Assembly: GCA_002705125.1 (NCBI GenBank)
Contig: PAHQ01000008.1
Coordinates: forward strand, 1-15,680
Length of the DNA: 15,680 nucleotides
From: Verrucomicrobiales bacterium
Lineage (GTDB): Bacteria > Verrucomicrobiota > Verrucomicrobiia > Verrucomicrobiales > DEV007
Direction: 5' to 3'
A program made the position numbers and the translations under genes. The notes under the pieces were generated by a model. That model searched no databases. It saw nothing but the letters and a program-made list of their open reading frames with translations, and was not told where the DNA came from. Shown here piece by piece: positions 1 through 6,692 of the stretch (the first letter of the stretch is position 1; every line of letters begins with the position of its first letter).

Positions 1-1464
1 TCGGAAACCGCTGACCTAGAAAATAGACAAATCGAATTTGAGGAAGTTTCATCCAAGCTCAAGGAGAATCGTGATCTCGTTCTGGAAACCGAAGAGCAGA
101 TTAAAAATACTCATAAAGAGTTCCTAGTCTTAAATGAAGACTTTTCTGTAACAAGTTCTAAACTTGAAAAAAGTCAGGAAGAATTATCTCAAACCTTAAC
201 GGCATTTGATAAACTCGAAGCCGAAATTAAGAGTAATAAAGAAATTAAATCTGTATTACTGAGTAGTTTAAAAACTCTCCAGGACGAAACAGTTGCATTT
301 GAAGAGAAAAAATTAGCTCTAGCTGAAGTATCCATTGAGCTTGAAGAAAAAACTTTGGAGTTGGTTGATACAAAAGCTGAAATCGATGAGAAAATTGATC
401 AGTTAAATCAATTAAATTCCAAATTTAAAATTGCTAATGACGGTCTTATAGAAACTGAGGAACGTATCGCTAGTTACCAAAAACAAGAAGGTCTACTTAA
501 ATCCGAAATATTAGATTTAGCAGACCAAAAGGCCGAGAGAGACAATATTTTAGATGAAGTAGAAACGTTACGTTCCGAAAAAGATGAAATAGATCAACAC
601 AATCTTCTTTATAAGAACGCGCAATCTAAACTAGAAGAAGCCCGCGATGAGTACAGTCAGGTTAAGCTAGATGAGCGCAAAGAAAGGGTCTCACTTGAAG
701 AGAAAAAACGTGAAGTTCAAAGACTTCAAAATGAATTGCGCAGTTTTGCTACTGAGTCTAGAAAACTTAGCCAAATCAAAGAAGAATACTCGAAAATAAA
801 CAACGAATTAAAATCGAGCAAAGAGAATTTCAATAAGCTCAGTACCGAAATTGACAAACTAGAAAAACTTTCCTCAAGATTAAAAGAAGAAACTAATGAT
901 CTAGAGGTAAAGTCTCAGAAGTACCACACGTATCGAGTTGAAGTCGAAAAATTGGAAGCTCGTGCTGGAGAGTTAGGTTCCATTCAAACAAAATTAAAGA
1001 AAGCTGAATCCGAACTTACACAAATAACCGACGAGAAGAACAAGCTTGAGGCTGAATCGAATGTTCTGAAAAAAAGGAAAAAAACTTTGTCTAAAGCTGT
1101 GAGTCCTGACTGGGGAACAGTACATACCTTTAGTATTGATGTGATTGTCCAATTGGATGTAGTAGATGAGTTCATCAAAGCCTCCAAAAAGAATAATGAT
1201 ACTAGATGTATTCAGTCACTAAGCGAAATCCACTCATCATTGGTTAAGATTCTTTCTGACCATGATATTGAGATTTTGAGCCCTAGTGAGGGATCATTAA
1301 TTAAAGATCAAAACGATCACATAGAGATTTTAAGTGGCCCTAAAGGAACAGAAAACAAACCAGTAAAAGTTAAATCTATTTCTAAAACTGGTTACCTATG
1401 TAAAAACGGTGGTAAGGGCAAAATCACGGTCTTACGCAAGGCGGAGATTATAACTGTTGGCTAA
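1..1464 (+). CDS. Long coiled-coil protein with GrpE-like C-terminal domain (5' partial)
   Basis: The frame is open from the first base of the window, so the gene begins upstream; 487 residues are visible before the TAA. A TTG at 355 lies inside the coil and is not a start. Visible residues 1 to about 363 are almost entirely charged heptad-like sequence rich in Lys, Glu, Leu and Ser, with no Pro or long hydrophobic run, so a long parallel coiled coil is likely. From about residue 375 it becomes globular. A helical part (about 380-425, including DVVDEFIKAS and LSEIHSSLVKIL) is followed by a short beta-like part with a Gly near EGSLI, an His in DHIEIL, a GY pair at 464-465 and a final VLRKAEIITV. 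The order and spacing match the GrpE core: helices, G...H, then GY...lRkA.V.V. GrpE is the nucleotide-exchange factor of DnaK. Normal GrpE is about 180-220 residues with a much shorter coil, so this is a variant or a remote homologue. The GrpE assignment is inferred from pattern. The cellular partner is unknown. Confidence 0.75.
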   Translation, partial: SETADLENRQIEFEEVSSKLKENRDLVLETEEQIKNTHKEFLVLNEDFSVTSSKLEKSQEELSQTLTAFDKLEAEIKSNKEIKSVLLSSLKTLQDETVAFEEKKLALAEVSIELEEKTLELVDTKAEIDEKIDQLNQLNSKFKIANDGLIETEERIASYQKQEGLLKSEILDLADQKAERDNILDEVETLRSEKDEIDQHNLLYKNAQSKLEEARDEYSQVKLDERKERVSLEEKKREVQRLQNELRSFATESRKLSQIKEEYSKINNELKSSKENFNKLSTEIDKLEKLSSRLKEETNDLEVKSQKYHTYRVEVEKLEARAGELGSIQTKLKKAESELTQITDEKNKLEAESNVLKKRKKTLSKAVSPDWGTVHTFSIDVIVQLDVVDEFIKASKKNNDTRCIQSLSEIHSSLVKILSDHDIEILSPSEGSLIKDQNDHIEILSGPKGTENKPVKVKSISKTGYLCKNGGKGKITVLRKAEIITVG

Positions 1465-1490
1465 TAATACTGACCTATAAATCAGTATTA
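1465..1490 (+). terminator. Inverted repeat just after the coiled-coil gene, possible weak terminator
   Basis: TAATACTGA at 1465-1473 and TCAGTATTA at 1482-1490 are perfect 9-base complements around an 8-base loop, starting directly after the stop codon. Position and symmetry suit an intrinsic terminator. However, the stem is AT-rich and the following bases (ATTTGTAG) are only a poor T-tract, so it may be weak or only an mRNA 3'-end stabiliser. Confidence 0.4.
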
Positions 1491-1568
1491 ATTTGTAGCC
1501 TTGGTTCAAAGATACTCTCTATCTTTTCAGTTCTTAATGGTTGATAAGGCCTGATAAGTTTAACTGTC

Positions 1569-1598
1569 TTGACTATATTATCTCCAAATCATTAACCT
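1569..1598 (+). promoter_or_regulatory. Tentative sigma-70-like promoter for mutS
   Basis: TTGACT at 1569-1574 differs from the consensus -35 by one base. The only -10 at usable spacing is poor (TAACCT at 1593-1598, 18-base spacer, three of six matches). It lies 20-50 bases upstream of the mutS ATG, in the 156-base gap after the coiled-coil gene. This is suggestive only. Confidence 0.2.
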
Positions 1599-1620
1599 AA
1601 AAACGCACGCATTTCATAAA

Positions 1621-4098
1621 ATGACACCAATGCTTAAACAGTACACTGCTATAAGGAAGGAACTTCCTGAGGATGTTTTGCTGTTTTTTAGATTGGGTGA
1701 TTTTTATGAGCTTTTTATGGATGATGCAAAGAATGCAGCAGGACTCCTTGGGGTTGCTTTAACCAAGAGGAATGGAATGTCAATGTGTGGAGTGCCTCAC
1801 CATGCAGCAGAGAGTTATATTGGGAAATTAGTTAAGGCTGGTAAAAGGGTTGCTTTAGCTGAACAAGTCGGTGAAGTCAAACCTGGTAAAATTGTAAAAC
1901 GGGAAGTTACTCAAATTATAAGCGCTGGTACTGTCAATGATCTGAACTTATTAGACCAAGCAAAGAACAATTATCTTGCAGGAGTCTTTTTTTCACAAAA
2001 AAAATATGGTCTCGCCGCAATAGACTTAACAACAAGTCATTTTAAAATTGCTGAATTCGATGATTTTACCGATCTTGAAGATGAATTAAATAGAATCTCT
2101 GCATCAGAAATAATATTTTCTGAAGAACAGGATAATCATTTTGAAAAACTCTCAGAAAATATTATCTCTCATGATTCGTATGCATTCCTTAAAGACGGAG
2201 CATTTGAAAATTTAATCCAACATTTTGGAACGCACTCATTAGACGGCTTTGGTTGCTCTCATATGAGTGCAGGTGTTTCAGCGGCTGGTGGTGTTTTTCA
2301 CTATCTCCAATCAACGCTTAGGAGAGACCTTAGTCATATTACGAACTTATCAGTGTATAAAGCTAATGCACATGTACTAATTGATACATCAAGTGCCAGA
2401 AACCTTGATCTTGTGGAACATAGAGCTGGTCGAAAACATACCTTGTTAGGTGCATTAGACCGAACTCAAACCCCGATGGGTGCTCGTAAACTAAGACATT
2501 GGATTCTTAATCCATTGAGAGAGGCTAAGATAATTATTTCTCGCCATGATCTCATTGAGGCTCTAATTTCATCCCCTTTTCAACTATCAAAAATCCGTGA
2601 TGCATTATCAGAAGTAAGGGATATAGAAAGAACCGTTGGACGTCTAAGTGGTGGTTCCGGGAATGCTAGGGACCTTCAAGCCTTATCAAAATCACTATTG
2701 GCAGTTCCAGAATCCCGAGATCATTTAAATGCTCTTGGCGGAGGACCATTAGCCAATGAGCTAATTCCTAGAATGCGTGATTTTAAGGATTTAGTAAAGT
2801 TGTTGGAAGAAGCTATCTCTGACGAGCCTCCAGTTTCTTTAAGAGAAGGAGGAATATTCAAAGACGGTTATAATGAGGAACTCGATGAACTTAGAGCTGC
2901 TTCCACTGAAGGTAAAAGCTGGATTGCTCAACTTCAAACCGATGAAGCTAATCGAACTGGCATTAAGTCTTTAAAAGTTAAATACAATAATGTCTTTGGA
3001 TACTTTATTGAAATAACCAAAGCTAACCTTGCTAATGTACCCGAGAATTATACACGAAAGCAAACTACTGCGAATGCCGAGCGGTTCATTACTCCTGCAC
3101 TTAAGGAAGTAGAAAATAAGATTCTTGGTGCTGATGAAAGAGCCAAACAACTGGAATATGAGGAGTTCACAAAGGTAAGAAACACTGCCCTCGAAAACCT
3201 AGAATTACTTCAAGATACCGCAGATGCCGTTGCAGAAATTGATGTAATATGTGGCCTAGCTGAAACATCTAGGCTATTTAATTATTGCCGACCTATAATT
3301 AATGAAGGTCCTGAGCTTAACATTGAAGATGGTAGGCACCCAGTCATTGATCAAACAATGATCGATGAAAAATTCATCCCTAATAACTCAAAAATTAATA
3401 CGGATGAAACTCGTTTGATCATATTAACCGGACCAAACATGGCCGGTAAATCAACTTATATAAGGCAGGTTGCTTTAATTACATTAATGGCTCAAATGGG
3501 AAGTTTTGTACCAGCCCATAGTGCGAATATAGGGATAGTTGATAGGATATTTACTAGAGTAGGTGCTAGTGATGATCTAGCAAGAGGTCAGTCCACTTTC
3601 ATGGTTGAAATGAATGAAACGGCATTGATCCTCAATAATGCCACGAAGAATTCACTTGTTATTCTTGATGAAATAGGAAGAGGAACAGCGACTTTTGATG
3701 GATTAAGTATTGCTTGGGCAGTTGCTGAACACCTTCATGACGAAATAGGCTGTAGAACACTATTTGCCACACATTATCATGAGCTCACATCTCTTGCTGA
3801 TAGTAAGAATGGTGTAGGCAATGCAAACGTCGCAGTACGTGAACACAATGATAAGATCATATTTTTAAGGAAAATTATCGAAGGCAGCGCTGATCGTAGT
3901 TATGGAATTCAAGTTGCAAGACTTGCCGGTCTTCCCATGAAGATAATTGAACGCTCTAAGTCTATACTCTCTCACCTTGAAGAAAAGAGCGTTCAGCCAA
4001 AAGCTGAAAAAGACCTGAGACCTAAAAAGAAAAGCAAACCCAAAAAAGTTGATGATTTACCTGATGCACAAGCCCCTCAACTAAATCTTTTTAATTGA
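1621..4098 (+). CDS. mutS: DNA mismatch repair protein MutS
   Basis: An 825-residue, full-length MutS that binds mismatches and small loops in DNA as a dimer and, with ATP, recruits MutL. The N-terminal domain has GDFYELF at 26-32. It contains the Phe-X-Glu mismatch-reading motif (F28, E30). The connector and lever/clamp domains follow, with RFITPALKEVE in the clamp-lever region. The ATPase domain has Walker A GPNMAGKST (604-612), the signature loop GASDDLARGQST (648-659), Walker B ILDEIGRGT (681-689) and the ATHYHEL His loop (716-722). The C-terminus is a Lys-rich linker followed by QLNLF (820-824), a good beta sliding-clamp-binding motif, so the protein ends almost at the clamp peptide. The ATG at 1621 is the only in-frame ATG after the upstream in-frame stop at 1570, and it fits the family N-terminus (TPMLKQY). 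No Shine-Dalgarno is visible. Only 35 bases and no clear terminator separate it from the next gene, so read-through is possible. Confidence 0.97.
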   Translation: MTPMLKQYTAIRKELPEDVLLFFRLGDFYELFMDDAKNAAGLLGVALTKRNGMSMCGVPHHAAESYIGKLVKAGKRVALAEQVGEVKPGKIVKREVTQIISAGTVNDLNLLDQAKNNYLAGVFFSQKKYGLAAIDLTTSHFKIAEFDDFTDLEDELNRISASEIIFSEEQDNHFEKLSENIISHDSYAFLKDGAFENLIQHFGTHSLDGFGCSHMSAGVSAAGGVFHYLQSTLRRDLSHITNLSVYKANAHVLIDTSSARNLDLVEHRAGRKHTLLGALDRTQTPMGARKLRHWILNPLREAKIIISRHDLIEALISSPFQLSKIRDALSEVRDIERTVGRLSGGSGNARDLQALSKSLLAVPESRDHLNALGGGPLANELIPRMRDFKDLVKLLEEAISDEPPVSLREGGIFKDGYNEELDELRAASTEGKSWIAQLQTDEANRTGIKSLKVKYNNVFGYFIEITKANLANVPENYTRKQTTANAERFITPALKEVENKILGADERAKQLEYEEFTKVRNTALENLELLQDTADAVAEIDVICGLAETSRLFNYCRPIINEGPELNIEDGRHPVIDQTMIDEKFIPNNSKINTDETRLIILTGPNMAGKSTYIRQVALITLMAQMGSFVPAHSANIGIVDRIFTRVGASDDLARGQSTFMVEMNETALILNNATKNSLVILDEIGRGTATFDGLSIAWAVAEHLHDEIGCRTLFATHYHELTSLADSKNGVGNANVAVREHNDKIIFLRKIIEGSADRSYGIQVARLAGLPMKIIERSKSILSHLEEKSVQPKAEKDLRPKKKSKPKKVDDLPDAQAPQLNLFN

Positions 4099-4133
4099 TA
4101 CTCAGAGTTTAATAAAAATTAAAAATTCATTAC

Positions 4134-5132
4134 ATGTATAAAAATATTTTTTTCTTCGTGGTTCTACTGCTTACCACTACTTCTTCTTTCTCCGGAGATT
4201 TCAAGGGCGCCAAAAGAATAAAATTCCTAAATTATCCCGATTGTATTGAGTTGAAAAACTCTGCTGGGACCACCGCAGTTCTCAGTCACCATGTGGGTGG
4301 ACGCGTTCTAAGTTACCGAAAGAATAATAAGGAATCTCTCTTCATCGCAGATAATGAAAGGGAATGGAAACCTGATGGTTCTAAAAAACCTTCTTCTGCT
4401 GGGAGGTTTGATATAGGTCCAGAATACCTGATTCCAAAAAGAAAGGAATTATGGTCAGGTAAATGGACTTCTACAATAATTGGACCTCGTAGTGCCAGAC
4501 TGGAGAGTAAAGAATCGAAAGATGCGGGCATTCGTTTGATAAGGGAATTTATTTTAGATGAAAAATCCTCTCATTTAATTTGTAAACAAACTATGGAAAA
4601 CACTTCGAATAAGGTTCAAAGGTGGTGTCATTGGGGGAGAATGTTTGCAATCCATGGTGGCATTGGGATCGTGCCACTCACACCAGAACACAAAAGATTT
4701 CCAAAGGGATACATTATGATGCGAGGGCGTGATGAAATGTTAATTCTTCCTGAAGATCCAATGATACGCAAAAGAGGAAACTTCCTTGAAATATTAGGTC
4801 CTCCTTCAGAACCTAAACTTGGTTTTGACTCCTTTGCCGGTTGGTTTGCATATCAAATGCCCAACGATTTGGCATTTGTTAAAACTTATAAAACTTTCCC
4901 TGATCGATTATACGGTGAAATCGCAGGGCTAACTCTATCAATTTGGTACCCCAACAAAGATTGGGTTCCGGCCTGTGAATTAGAACCTATAGGTCCAATG
5001 GAAGTAATGGAGCCAGGTCAAAAGGCTTCGTTCACTGAAAACTGGTTTTTAGTTGATAACCCTTTTCCTGATGAAGGCGAACAGATTGATTTATCTTCAC
5101 TCGAATCTAAAATAAATAAACTTCATAACTAG
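4134..5132 (+). CDS. Exported galactose-mutarotase-like protein (DUF4380-type)
   Basis: A 332-residue protein. Residues 1-20 form a signal peptide (MYKN, hydrophobic FFFVVLLL, then SSFS-G), so it is probably periplasmic or outer-membrane facing. The mature part is beta-rich and reads like the aldose-epimerase/galactose-mutarotase fold. It has GGRVLSYRKNNKESL near 55-69 (typical of strands that define the sugar pocket), GPEYLIPKR at 95-103, and a C-terminal EPIGPMEVMEPGQ...ENWFL at 284-306, where the mutarotase-like families end with a PG turn and a W. I recognise this as closest to DUF4380, a family of unknown reaction. A true mutarotase would interconvert sugar anomers, but the catalytic His/Glu pair cannot be assigned with confidence. 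It sits 8 bases upstream of the lactonase-like gene, so the two are probably co-transcribed. No Shine-Dalgarno is visible. Confidence 0.7.
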   Translation: MYKNIFFFVVLLLTTTSSFSGDFKGAKRIKFLNYPDCIELKNSAGTTAVLSHHVGGRVLSYRKNNKESLFIADNEREWKPDGSKKPSSAGRFDIGPEYLIPKRKELWSGKWTSTIIGPRSARLESKESKDAGIRLIREFILDEKSSHLICKQTMENTSNKVQRWCHWGRMFAIHGGIGIVPLTPEHKRFPKGYIMMRGRDEMLILPEDPMIRKRGNFLEILGPPSEPKLGFDSFAGWFAYQMPNDLAFVKTYKTFPDRLYGEIAGLTLSIWYPNKDWVPACELEPIGPMEVMEPGQKASFTENWFLVDNPFPDEGEQIDLSSLESKINKLHN

Positions 5133-5140
5133 AAACAATC

Positions 5141-6253
5141 ATGAAACCTCTTATTTTTTTCTCTTACATATTTATAAGTTCTTGTACCTTTTCATTAGCT
5201 GAAAAAATTGATGTTTATTTTGGTACTGGAGGTCGTGCTTCCGAGGGAATTTATCATTCAAAGTTTGATACAGAGAGTGGTAAATTATCTCAGCCCAAAG
5301 TGGCAGCAAAAGTCAACGGGCCTGGTTTCCTAGCTTGGCATCCGGATCGATCAAAAATTTATGCTGTTGCTGGAATTGATGGTGGTCCTGGCGTTGCGGG
5401 TTTTGATGTAAAAAAAGATGGTTCTCTTGAGCAATTTACAAGCTCTCTAGTCAGAGATGGGGGAGGAACTCATATTGCTGTTCATCCTTCTGGCAATTTT
5501 CTACTGACTGCTCAATACGGTGGAGGCTCTACAGCTCTTTTCCCTCTTAATGATGAAGGTGAACTTGGCAAATCAGTCATCATTGATCACGAAGGTGGCT
5601 CTAAAGTTGTTGGAAAAAGACAAGATTCACCTCACCCTCATTGGTGTGGATTTTCTCCTGATGGAAAATACGCCTTTGTGCCAGACCTTGGCACAGATAA
5701 TATTCATATTTACAAGGTAAACACTGAACAAACCGGGATAGATAAACATTCACTTGCAGCCAGTGTTCCCGGGGGTGGTCCAAGGCATATGCGTTTTTCA
5801 GCTGATGGAAAATTTATTTACCTTTTAAATGAACTCTCACTATCTGTAACAACATTTGCTTATGATAAGAATACTGGAAAAGCTGAAAGGCTTACTACCA
5901 CTCCGTCCTTATCTGATGAAGTCAAATCTGAGGAAACGTTTAATTCGGCAGCTGAAATACTAATTCACCCAAATGGAAAATTTATTTGGTCCTCTAATAG
6001 AGGTAACGATAGCATCACTTGTTATCAGTCTGACCCTTCGACAGGCAAATTAATCGTTACGGAGGTCGAGCCAATTAGAGGCGCTTGGCCTCGTAATATT
6101 AATATTGATCCAACGTCAAATTGGATACTAGCAGCAGGTGCACATTCTAATACAATAGCAGTTCACATGGTTGACCAGGAAACAGGAAAACTTTCTTTTC
6201 AAACTCGGTCTATTATCAGTTTGCCGGGCCCTATTTGTATTTTATTTAAATAA
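5141..6253 (+). CDS. Exported lactonase-family beta-propeller (6-phosphogluconolactonase-like)
   Basis: A 370-residue protein of the YbhE/Pgl-type seven-bladed propeller family (lactonase, PF10282-like). Family members hydrolyse sugar lactones such as 6-phosphogluconolactone. Blade motifs recur: PGFLAWHPDRSKIYAVAG (61-78), GGGTHIAVHPSGNFLLTAQY (107-126), HPHWCGFSPDGKYAFVPDLG (165-184), GGGPRHMRFSADGKFIYLLN (211-230), HPNGKFIWSSNRGNDSI (276-292) and WPRNINIDP (316-324). Unlike the cytoplasmic pentose-phosphate enzyme it has an export signal. ISSC at 12-15 fits a lipobox, but FSLA-EK at 17-22 also fits signal peptidase I, so it is either a lipoprotein or soluble periplasmic. Export argues against a role in the cytosolic pentose-phosphate route and for action on an external sugar lactone; the substrate is unknown. 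It starts 8 bases after the DUF4380-type gene. Confidence 0.85.
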   Translation: MKPLIFFSYIFISSCTFSLAEKIDVYFGTGGRASEGIYHSKFDTESGKLSQPKVAAKVNGPGFLAWHPDRSKIYAVAGIDGGPGVAGFDVKKDGSLEQFTSSLVRDGGGTHIAVHPSGNFLLTAQYGGGSTALFPLNDEGELGKSVIIDHEGGSKVVGKRQDSPHPHWCGFSPDGKYAFVPDLGTDNIHIYKVNTEQTGIDKHSLAASVPGGGPRHMRFSADGKFIYLLNELSLSVTTFAYDKNTGKAERLTTTPSLSDEVKSEETFNSAAEILIHPNGKFIWSSNRGNDSITCYQSDPSTGKLIVTEVEPIRGAWPRNINIDPTSNWILAAGAHSNTIAVHMVDQETGKLSFQTRSIISLPGPICILFK

Positions 6254-6315
6254 AAATACTTTATTTTCCTAAAATATTCCCTATTAAAATAGAGCAACTT
6301 ATTATTATGTTAGGT

Positions 6316-6344
6316 CATTATAATTTTTTGTTTTATTTATAATG
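6316..6344 (+). promoter_or_regulatory. Inverted repeat containing two TATAAT boxes upstream of the small membrane protein
   Basis: CATTATAA at 6316-6323 and TTATAATG at 6337-6344 are perfect complements around a 13-base T-rich loop. Each arm forms an exact TATAAT (6319-6324 and 6338-6343), the bacterial -10 consensus. No good -35 box lies at 16-18 bases from either one. It could be a promoter, an operator overlapping a promoter, or an AT-rich coincidence. Confidence 0.3.
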
Positions 6345-6355
6345 GACTCATTTTC

Positions 6356-6361
6356 AGGAGG
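6356..6361 (+). promoter_or_regulatory. Perfect Shine-Dalgarno that sets the start of the membrane protein
   Basis: AGGAGG is followed by six bases and then ATG at 6368, an ideal spacing. It rules out the in-frame TTG at 6362, which directly abuts the motif. Most other genes in the window have nothing comparable. Confidence 0.85.
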
Positions 6362-6367
6362 TTGTTA

Positions 6368-6673
6368 ATGTTAAATAATATGACAATACAAAAAATTAAT
6401 CCAATTGGTTGGGCCAACCTTACTGCTATGGCAACTGCAATATTTGCTTTTCTAGGAATTTTATTATTTATGCTTTTTGGTGGTATTCTAGGCGGTCTTA
6501 TGGGGGGTGATGCTGCCATGCTTGGAGAGATGATGGGAGGAGGAGCAATCGCGCTTATACTTGGGCCTATACTTTATGGAGTTGTAACTTGGATTTTTAC
6601 AATTATTTTCGCATTAATAATGAACCTATGTCTCAAATTGATTGGCGGTCTTAAGATTGAAGTTTCAGAATAA
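6368..6673 (+). CDS. Small two-helix membrane protein of unknown function
   Basis: A 101-residue protein. A short soluble N-terminus (TIQKINPIGWA) leads into a first hydrophobic segment at about 17-45, a Gly/Met-rich loop (GGLMGGDAAMLGEMMGGG, 42-59), a second long hydrophobic segment at about 60-90, and a short tail LIGGLKIEVSE. The second segment plus tail (ILGPILYGVV...NLCLKLIGGLKIEV) resembles a widespread group of small membrane proteins ending in a N-x-x-x-K-x-x-GG-x-E pattern, some of which are filed under DUF3566. I offer that as a resemblance, not an assignment. The start is set by the AGGAGG at 6356. It stands alone between the lactonase-like gene and the convergent operon, and its stop codon lies inside the hairpin at 6665-6692. 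Confidence 0.75.
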   Translation: MLNNMTIQKINPIGWANLTAMATAIFAFLGILLFMLFGGILGGLMGGDAAMLGEMMGGGAIALILGPILYGVVTWIFTIIFALIMNLCLKLIGGLKIEVSE

Positions 6674-6692
6674 GAAAAAGCTTATTTTCTGA
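6665..6692. terminator. Hairpin between convergent genes, probable bidirectional terminator
   Basis: TCAGAATAAG (6665-6674) pairs with CTTA (6681-6684) and TTCTGA (6687-6692), giving a 10-pair stem with a two-T bulge and an AAAAAG loop. It overlaps the stop codon of the plus-strand membrane protein and abuts the stop of the minus-strand DUF1501 gene (6693-6695). It fills the whole 19-base gap between two converging genes, which is where a shared terminator is expected. The stem is AT-rich and there is no long T-tract, so strength is uncertain. Confidence 0.5.

Noticed and set aside
355..357. TTG as a start of the coiled-coil gene
   Set aside because: The same frame is open back to base 1 with uninterrupted heptad-like sequence, so the gene starts upstream of the window.
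6248..6266. AAATAAA/TTTATTT hairpin after the lactonase-like gene as a terminator
   Set aside because: The stem is entirely A/T, seven pairs long with a five-base loop, and overlaps the last codons in an AT-rich gap; too weak to call.
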